Shown here piece after piece: positions 62,497 to 64,000 of a stretch of DNA of 64,000 bases; within the stretch, counting starts at the first letter, position 1, and each line of letters opens with the position of its first letter. The stretch lies in assembly GCF_000472545.1 (NCBI RefSeq), contig NZ_AWZV01000022.1:213-64212 (forward strand). The letters are read 5' to 3'. The position numbers were made by a program, and so were the translations under genes. The DNA is from Burkholderia sp. WSM2232 (GTDB taxonomy: Bacteria > Pseudomonadota > Gammaproteobacteria > Burkholderiales > Burkholderiaceae). The notes below the pieces were generated by a model, which did no database searches, was not told the origin of the DNA, and saw only the letters and a program-made list of their open reading frames with translations.

Positions 62497-62697
62497 CTTC
62501 GTTCGCCTCTATTAATGAGACGACATTACCACGGAAGCCGTGATAGCCAAATGACCTTGCCGCGCTCCCCGGCATGCGCCAGCGGGAGGTTCGCACGATG
62601 GCGGACGCGGCGCGCGAAAGCAGCGCAAAATAAGGTGATCGCGCCCGTGGCAGAGGTTGGATTTGCTAGAATCGGGGCACCATTCCGGAGAATCACC

Positions 62698-63093
62698 ATG
62701 AAGCCGCTCCTTCCCGTCGCCGTTGCACTGGCCCTTGCCTGCGGCAACGCCGCGATGGCTGCCCAGCCTGTCGACGACACGCCGCCCCCGGGCGCACCGC
62801 AGTCCGCCAACGAACGCGCCGGGCTACCCGATCTGGAAAAGATCAACCGGCCGGCCGCGCAGGTCAGCTCGAAGGTCGAAATCAATGTCCCGCGCACGCC
62901 GAGCTTTTATGAGCGCAGCGCGAACGGCACCGAAATCACCGAATACCGAGACAAAGGCAAGCCCGTCGAAATCAATGTGCGTTCCAACCTCGGCACGCGC
63001 TATCACATGAGCGCGCCGCTCGACACGTCGCCGGCCGTGCGCGATAACGGTCGCGCTAGCACCCGTTTGCCGTCCGTCAATCTGACCTATTGA
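62698..63093 (+). CDS. Exported DUF2782-like protein
   Basis: The 131-residue protein starts at the ATG at 62698 after a CCGGAG site and has a signal peptide (MKPLLPVAVALALACGNAAMA). The mature part is a small domain (EITEYRDKGKPVEINVRSNLGTRYHM) preceded by a Pro-rich linker. This resembles DUF2782 proteins that sit beside thrB and polA in beta-proteobacteria, as here. Function unknown. Confidence 0.72.
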   Translation: MKPLLPVAVALALACGNAAMAAQPVDDTPPPGAPQSANERAGLPDLEKINRPAAQVSSKVEINVPRTPSFYERSANGTEITEYRDKGKPVEINVRSNLGTRYHMSAPLDTSPAVRDNGRASTRLPSVNLTY

Positions 63094-63307
63094 TGCACGG
63101 CGGGGCAGGCGTCCCGCCGCTTTCGCCAACGCCCCGCCCCTGGCGTCGCGAGGTTAGCCGCTGTAACCGTTAGAACATCGCTGTTGCCGTGAATCCCGCT
63201 GCCGTTTGCGGACCCGCCTGTTCGCGCGTTCGCCGCTGCCTTGACCACCGCACGTATGCTGCTGGCCGCACCGCGCCAGCCCGACGAACCTGATCCGACT
63301 TTTCCGC

Positions 63308-64000
63308 ATGGCTGTCTTCACCGCTGTTACCGAATCCCAACTCGCAGACTGGATGCGCCATTACGATCTCGGCGAGGTCGTCGAATTTCGCGGCATTACA
63401 TCCGGCATAGAGAACAGCAATTTCTTTCTGACGACGACGCGCGGCGAATACGTCCTCACGATTTTCGAAAAGCTCACAGCAGAGCAGCTCCCGTTCTACC
63501 TGGATCTGATGCGGCATCTGGCAGCGCACCGCGTGCCGGTGCCCGACCCCATGCCGCGCGAGGACGGCTCGCTGTTCGGCATGCTGCTCGGCAAACCCGC
63601 GGCTATCGTGACGAAACTCGAAGGCGCGCCGGAACTCGCGCCGGGCGTCGAGCACTGCGTCGAAGTCGGGCAGATGCTCGCGCGCATGCATCTGGCCGGG
63701 CGCGATTACACCGGTTATCAGCCGAACTTGCGCAGCCTGCCGTGGTGGAAGGAGACGGTGCCGACCATCCTGCCGTTTCTCGAAGGCGAGCAGCGCGAGC
63801 TGCTGTCGTCGGAACTCGCGTATCAGGAGGCGTTTTTCGCATCCGCGGATCACGCCGCGCTGCCCGGCGGCCCATGCCACGCCGACCTGTTCCGCGACAA
63901 CGCGATGTTCGCGCACGCCGCGCCCGGAACAGGCCACCAGGTGCGCCTGGGCGGCTTCTTCGACTTTTACTTCGCCGGCTGCGACAAGTGGCTCTTCGAC
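63308..64000 (+). CDS. thrB: Homoserine kinase ThrB (choline kinase-like type), 5' part
   Basis: The first 231 residues are present; the gene runs off the window. The sequence matches the Pseudomonas/Burkholderia-type homoserine kinase with an APH/choline-kinase fold: MAVFTAVTESQLADWMRHYDLGEV, the nucleotide-binding GITSGIENSNFFL, and the catalytic loop GGPCHADLFRDNAMF followed by the metal-binding GFFDFYFAG. It phosphorylates homoserine in threonine synthesis. Confidence 0.93.
   Translation, partial: MAVFTAVTESQLADWMRHYDLGEVVEFRGITSGIENSNFFLTTTRGEYVLTIFEKLTAEQLPFYLDLMRHLAAHRVPVPDPMPREDGSLFGMLLGKPAAIVTKLEGAPELAPGVEHCVEVGQMLARMHLAGRDYTGYQPNLRSLPWWKETVPTILPFLEGEQRELLSSELAYQEAFFASADHAALPGGPCHADLFRDNAMFAHAAPGTGHQVRLGGFFDFYFAGCDKWLFD

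Noticed and set aside
61012..62697. A long open frame antisense to amn that runs into the DUF2782-like gene
   Set aside because: Only the last 131 codons carry a signal peptide and family-like sequence. The rest is the mirror of the AMP nucleosidase gene.
1..64000. CRISPR arrays, prophage, insertion sequences or integrase-bearing islands
   Set aside because: No regularly spaced repeats with spacers, no transposase, integrase or phage structural genes were recognised.

Overview
The window is 64 kb of GC-rich DNA densely packed with genes. It looks like a chromosome of a Burkholderia sensu lato species, most likely Paraburkholderia or a relative. The evidence is the gene content and order: the rpsU-yqeY-dnaG-rpoD macromolecular-synthesis operon, the xseB-ispA-dxs operon, a full-size hopanoid cluster with hpnA/B/H/M/N, a DUF3564-type protein, and an Mpo1-like membrane protein. 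No phage, insertion sequence, CRISPR array or rRNA operon was seen.

Layout. 1-12 kb is a mixed accessory stretch: the 3' end of sdhB, an exported Asp-box (sialidase-like) protein, ppnP, a GNAT acetyltransferase, a Tat-exported lipoprotein phosphatase, an exported DNA/RNA nuclease with a small gene overlapping its end, a Crp/Fnr regulator, an Mpo1-like protein and a RarD-type transporter. An egtD without its usual partner genes and acyP follow. 13.7-29 kb is the hopanoid island. hpnA, an uncharacterised gene, ispH, hpnH, hpnN and mlaA read rightward. hpnB and an mlaC-like hpnM read leftward, and hpnD-hpnE-shc-hpnG form a tight leftward operon. Together they supply precursor (IspH), build squalene and cyclise it (HpnD, HpnE, Shc), extend the side chain (HpnH, HpnG) and move the lipid to the outer membrane (HpnN with MlaC/MlaA-like partners). 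No hpnC lies in the window.

29.2-36.4 kb is signalling and stress: a three-gene operon (receiver protein, CheC-like phosphatase, PAS-GGDEF cyclase), a hybrid histidine kinase, a low-complexity stress-type protein and an FMN reductase. 36.4-43.3 kb holds a DnaA-box cluster, a 43-residue secreted peptide and the macromolecular-synthesis operon. Just downstream of rpoD is a tRNA-Ile(CAU) gene interrupted in its anticodon loop by a group I intron of about 250 nt. Its P3, P4, P7, P8 and P9-type helices can be read directly from the sequence.

43.3-64 kb is mostly housekeeping: a YhiN-type flavoprotein, tsaD, folE2, dxs-ispA-xseB, a lone Rieske oxygenase, a sulfurtransferase, a Tat-exported dienelactone hydrolase, a type II NADH dehydrogenase, and polA divergent from a LOG-family gene with one base between the start codons. 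A LysR regulator divergent from a split chromate transporter, amn, a DUF2782-like protein and the 5' part of thrB complete the window.
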